Source: Bacteroidota bacterium
GTDB lineage: Bacteria > Bacteroidota > Bacteroidia > Bacteroidales > B18-G4
Reading direction: 5' to 3'
Assembly (NCBI GenBank): GCA_003648575.1
Contig: QMPN01000095.1
Coordinates: 1 to 10,441 of the forward strand
DNA length: 10,441 nucleotides
Part shown: piece by piece, positions 7,496 through 10,441 of the stretch
How positions within the stretch are numbered: position 1 is the first letter of the stretch
How the letters are laid out: the number at the start of each line of letters is the position of its first letter
Program-made: the position numbers and the translations under genes
The notes under the pieces: model-generated
The model's database searches: none
What the model saw: the letters and a program-made list of their open reading frames with translations, nothing else
Told to the model about the DNA's origin: nothing

Positions 7496-9727
7496 ATGAG
7501 AATAACAATAATCCTTCTTTTATTTATTTCTATCATGATCGGTTCATGCCATCAGGATATGAAGATCGTCGAAAAAGGGTTCAGCAAGTATACCATTATC
7601 ATCCCGCAAGAGGCAAGCAAGTCGGATTCCACTGCAGCCTACTACCTTTCAAAGTATATCCGGTCAATGACCGGAGCGGAGATCCCTATCAAAAGCGATA
7701 TTGTGGCCCCTGCGGTTCATGAAATATGCATTGGGAATACCATGCGTCATAAGTTACCAAACAAAGGTTTTCCAAGAGATGGATTCCTGATCATTTCGAA
7801 AGAGAAGAAAATATATATTGGCGGCGGATCACATAAGGGAACGATCTACGGTGTTATTGAGCTGCTGGAGCGATGGGGGTGCAGGAGATTCAGCCCTACT
7901 GAAGCCCACATCCCAAAAATGGATGACTTAAGCTTTGCGCCTATCGAGGTTCTTGACGCTCCGACCAATAGCCTTCGCATCATTAACGGAAAGATGACTA
8001 CTGATCCGGAGTTTGTTGATTGGCTGAGGATCACCACCATCCCTGAGGTAGCGCCTCCCGGATATTATGTGCATACTTTTCACAGGCTTATTCCCAGGGA
8101 AGAATTCTTTGATGAGCATCCCGAATATTTTGCCTGGCTGGGTAATAAATATAGTTTCGATCAGCCATGTCCATCCAATCTACAGGTTAAAAAACTGATC
8201 ATCGAACGGCTTGGAAAAGAAATAGAAAAGTACCCCGATTTTGATATCTGGTCTGTCTCGCAAAATGATAATTTCACCTATTGTCAATGCGATGAGTGCA
8301 TGGCTATCATCGAGGAAGAAGGCAGTCCTGCGGGGCCGATCATCCGTCTCGTAAATGATGTTGCAGCAGCCTATCCTGACAAGATCATCGCTACCCTGGC
8401 ATATCAATTTTCGCGTTCAGCGCCTATAAAAACAAAGCCCGCAAGCAACGTACTGGTAAGGCTATGTACCATTGAGCTAAACCGGAGCAGGCCTATTGAG
8501 CATGACAGTTTAAGCCATTCTTTTGTGAAGGACATCAGCGATTGGGGTAAGATCAGCAACAACATCTATCTCTGGGATTATACCATCAACTTTAATCACT
8601 CTGTTTCGCCTTTCCCGAACCTGCATGTGCTGCAGCCTAATCTTCAATTCTTTTTTGAGAATAATGTGCGCTGGCAGTTCCCTCAGTCAAACCTGCAACT
8701 GGGGCATGAATTTGTTGAACTTAAGGCTCAACTATTATCAGGACTGATGTGGGATCCTTATCTGGATACAGATTCTCTGAAAGATGATTTCTTTAAAAAT
8801 TACTACAAGGAGGCCGGAGCTTTCATGAGGGACTATGCTGACCGGATGGAACAGGAATTGGTCAAATCAGGCAAGATCCTTTACATATACGAACCACCCA
8901 ACAACCACAGCGATGGGTATTTGTCGGGAGAAAATGTTGCCGCATACAATGAAATGTTTAACAGTGCAGAAGCTGCGGTATCTGATCAGCCGGTAATACT
9001 GAACCGGGTCCTTTTATCCCGTTTGCCTTTGCAGTATGCTATCATGGAAATTGGTAAGAATGATATGTTTGGTCGGCGGGGATGGTACGATGAGAGCGAT
9101 GGTAAATTTATTCTCCGGCATGAGATGAAAGAAAGCCTTGAGTCTTTTTACAGTGTCTGTATAACAAACGCTATCACCAGCATCAATGAAAGAAGCCTCA
9201 GCCCGGAAACATATTACCAGAGCACTTTACGTTTTATCGATGTGAAAGTGGAAGGAAACATGGCTTTCAGGAAGCCGGTGAGCGTATCTCCTGCGGCGGC
9301 TGAAAAATATGCAAAAGGTAATCCCGGGATACTAACTGATGGTGTTCAGGGTGCCCATGATTTTGCTGTTCACTGGCTGGGTTGGTGGGGAGAAGATGCA
9401 GCCATCACTATTGACCTGGAGGAGATGATCAAACCGGAAAAGATCGAGATTGGCACGTTATGGGATGGGAGGAGTTGGATCCTGCATCCCTCCTCAATAA
9501 CTTGCCTGGTCTCAAAAGATGGAAAGGAATTCAGCCGGATCGGAAAACATGAAGTTAATGGTCCACAGCAATTTGAAGAAACAACAAGAGATTATACGTT
9601 TATGGCCCCGGCACAGGAGATTCGATATGTCCGATTTGTAATCACCAGGGCAGGCCCGCTCCCAAAGTGGCATGCTTCAGAAGGAGAGCCAAGCTGGTTC
9701 TTTGTTGATGAGATCACGGTATTTTAA
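7496..9727 (+). CDS. DUF4838 (GH163-type) lipoprotein with C-terminal discoidin-like domain
   Basis: The 743-residue product begins with a lipoprotein signal (hydrophobic run, IGSC, acylated Cys18). Residues about 30-150 look like the small alpha/beta domain that precedes the barrel in GH20 and alpha-glucuronidase-like enzymes (GIYGVIELLERWGCR-like segment at 115-130). The core (about 190-460) matches DUF4838: SVSQNDN at 253-259, the Cys cluster YCQCDEC at 262-268, and LKAQLLSGLMWDPYLD followed by FFKNYYKEAG. Residues about 585-743 form a beta-rich F5/8 type C (discoidin)-like domain. DUF4838 includes the founding GH163 endo-beta-N-acetylglucosaminidase of Bacteroides, so cleavage of a GlcNAc-containing glycan is a reasonable guess. 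The segment at 391-399, however, departs from the GVFEQG-like family motif I remember, so activity is uncertain. No SusC/SusD pair lies nearby, so this is not an obvious polysaccharide utilisation locus. Confidence 0.8.
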   Translation: MRITIILLLFISIMIGSCHQDMKIVEKGFSKYTIIIPQEASKSDSTAAYYLSKYIRSMTGAEIPIKSDIVAPAVHEICIGNTMRHKLPNKGFPRDGFLIISKEKKIYIGGGSHKGTIYGVIELLERWGCRRFSPTEAHIPKMDDLSFAPIEVLDAPTNSLRIINGKMTTDPEFVDWLRITTIPEVAPPGYYVHTFHRLIPREEFFDEHPEYFAWLGNKYSFDQPCPSNLQVKKLIIERLGKEIEKYPDFDIWSVSQNDNFTYCQCDECMAIIEEEGSPAGPIIRLVNDVAAAYPDKIIATLAYQFSRSAPIKTKPASNVLVRLCTIELNRSRPIEHDSLSHSFVKDISDWGKISNNIYLWDYTINFNHSVSPFPNLHVLQPNLQFFFENNVRWQFPQSNLQLGHEFVELKAQLLSGLMWDPYLDTDSLKDDFFKNYYKEAGAFMRDYADRMEQELVKSGKILYIYEPPNNHSDGYLSGENVAAYNEMFNSAEAAVSDQPVILNRVLLSRLPLQYAIMEIGKNDMFGRRGWYDESDGKFILRHEMKESLESFYSVCITNAITSINERSLSPETYYQSTLRFIDVKVEGNMAFRKPVSVSPAAAEKYAKGNPGILTDGVQGAHDFAVHWLGWWGEDAAITIDLEEMIKPEKIEIGTLWDGRSWILHPSSITCLVSKDGKEFSRIGKHEVNGPQQFEETTRDYTFMAPAQEIRYVRFVITRAGPLPKWHASEGEPSWFFVDEITVF

Positions 9728-9940
9728 TTGATCCATATAGGTAATTGAATTCTCGGGATGAATGAGCCTTTATTATAAGGTCCCTGTTCATATTAAGCTG
9801 TTTTCCTTCCAGGAATCACTCTAAAAGCCGATTTTATACAGTTATTGTCGGTAATAAGCATGAACAATTTTATAATTATTTGGTTTATAGAAGGTATAGT
9901 GTTAACCCGAATCAACGATTAATAACACCCCTATAGGAAA

Positions 9941-10441
9941 ATGTCTGAACAAATTCGTCAGCTTGCAGTCATCATGTTCACTGATATAGCAGGGTATACT
10001 ACCATGATGGGTGATGATGATTCCAAAGCTTTTTCACTTTTGAAGATCAACCGTAAGCTGCATAAAAAATGGCTCGACAGGTACAATGGCAAGTGGTTGA
10101 AAGAAATGGGTGATGGTGTATTGGCCAGTTTTACTTCCGTTTCGGATGCCATATACTGTGCCGGAGCCATTCAAAAAGAAGCTTTAGATATCCCTGATCT
10201 TAACCTGCGTATTGGTATACACCTGGGTGAGGTAATCTGTGAGGTTGGTGATGTTTTCGGTGATGGAGTAAATATAGCCTCCCGGATAGAATCGCAAGCT
10301 GATGCAGGAAGCATATATGTATCAGATACTGTTTATCGGAATCTTACGAATAAGAAGGGTGTTGCGGCTGAGTTTGTGAAAGAAGAGGTTCTTAAAAATG
10401 TCAAGCATCCGGTAAAAATATACAAAGTCAGTATTGATCAT
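9941..10441 (+). CDS. second class III adenylate cyclase (N-terminal domain, cut by right edge)
   Basis: ATG 9941, six bases after an AGGA-like site (9935-9938), opens a frame with no stop through the last base, giving 167 residues. It is a full class III cyclase domain. Asp15 in MFTDIAGY and Asp58 in KEMGDG bind metal. Lys54 and Asp104 are the adenine-specifying pair, and Asn111 and Arg115 in VNIASRIE are the transition-state pair. The protein should therefore make cAMP. Order and motifs parallel the cyclase at 2050-4854 closely, so the two are paralogues of one subfamily. The domain ends at about 163 (VKIYKVS), exactly where the other protein goes on to its membrane helices, so a similar membrane/TolB/TPR extension to the right is likely but not seen here. 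The upstream spacer (9728-9940) is AT-rich, with no exact -7 box or clear terminator. Confidence 0.9.
   Translation, partial: MSEQIRQLAVIMFTDIAGYTTMMGDDDSKAFSLLKINRKLHKKWLDRYNGKWLKEMGDGVLASFTSVSDAIYCAGAIQKEALDIPDLNLRIGIHLGEVICEVGDVFGDGVNIASRIESQADAGSIYVSDTVYRNLTNKKGVAAEFVKEEVLKNVKHPVKIYKVSIDH

Noticed and set aside
7435..7722. 95-codon plus-strand frame overlapping the DUF4838 gene start
   Set aside because: It overlaps the signal peptide and first domain of the real gene in another frame and has no recognisable features.
7496..9727. Polysaccharide utilisation locus
   Set aside because: There is no SusC/SusD pair, hybrid two-component regulator or second glycosidase in the window; the flanking genes are a transpeptidase and a cyclase.
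9758..9775. CCTT/AAGG inverted repeat as terminator of the DUF4838 gene
   Set aside because: It has only four pairs with mismatched surroundings and no T-run, which is too weak to call.
2050..10441. Cyclases as part of a cyclic-nucleotide defence system (CBASS or Pycsar)
   Set aside because: No TIR, nuclease, phospholipase or transmembrane effector is adjacent. The domain design (membrane helices plus TolB/TPR) is that of a signalling cyclase, and the neighbours are cell-wall enzymes.

Overview
The window looks like a chromosomal segment of a Bacteroidota (Bacteroidetes) bacterium, probably an environmental relative of the Bacteroidales. The evidence is lipoprotein leaders with Bacteroidetes-type export signals, mostly Shine-Dalgarno-free starts, exact TAnnTTTG -7 promoter boxes upstream of two genes, an adenylate cyclase/TPR protein, and a DUF4838 (GH163-type) lipoprotein. 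This assignment comes from reading the sequence only, with no database search.

Layout. Positions 1-718 hold little intact coding sequence: the possible tail of a gene running in from the left, a strongly palindromic segment that looks like a dispersed intergenic repeat (about 130-310), and the remnant of a small lipoprotein with a stop at codon 3 (330-455). A plus-strand lipoprotein alpha/beta hydrolase follows (719-1966). It converges on a large minus-strand class III adenylate cyclase with three predicted membrane helices and a long TPR tail (2050-4854). Diverging from the cyclase is a small exported L,D-transpeptidase-like protein (4983-5648). It runs tail to tail, with a 2-bp gap, into a large exported YcbB/LdtD-type L,D-transpeptidase on the minus strand (5651-7402). 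Diverging from that is a DUF4838 lipoprotein with a C-terminal discoidin-like domain (7496-9727). A second class III adenylate cyclase begins at 9941 and runs off the right edge.

How the genes may work together. There is no operon: neighbouring genes alternate in strand, so each probably has its own promoter. By content there are two groups. One is cAMP signalling (two cyclases with complete catalytic residues). The other is envelope and periplasmic work (two L,D-transpeptidases, a glycan hydrolase candidate and a lipoprotein esterase/peptidase candidate). The positive-inside rule puts the TPR and TolB-like part of the 934-residue cyclase in the periplasm and the cyclase domain in the cytoplasm. 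That makes it a candidate sensor of envelope state sitting next to peptidoglycan cross-linking genes. The link is inference from topology and neighbourhood only. I see no transposase, integrase, tRNA, rRNA, CRISPR array or recognisable defence system.
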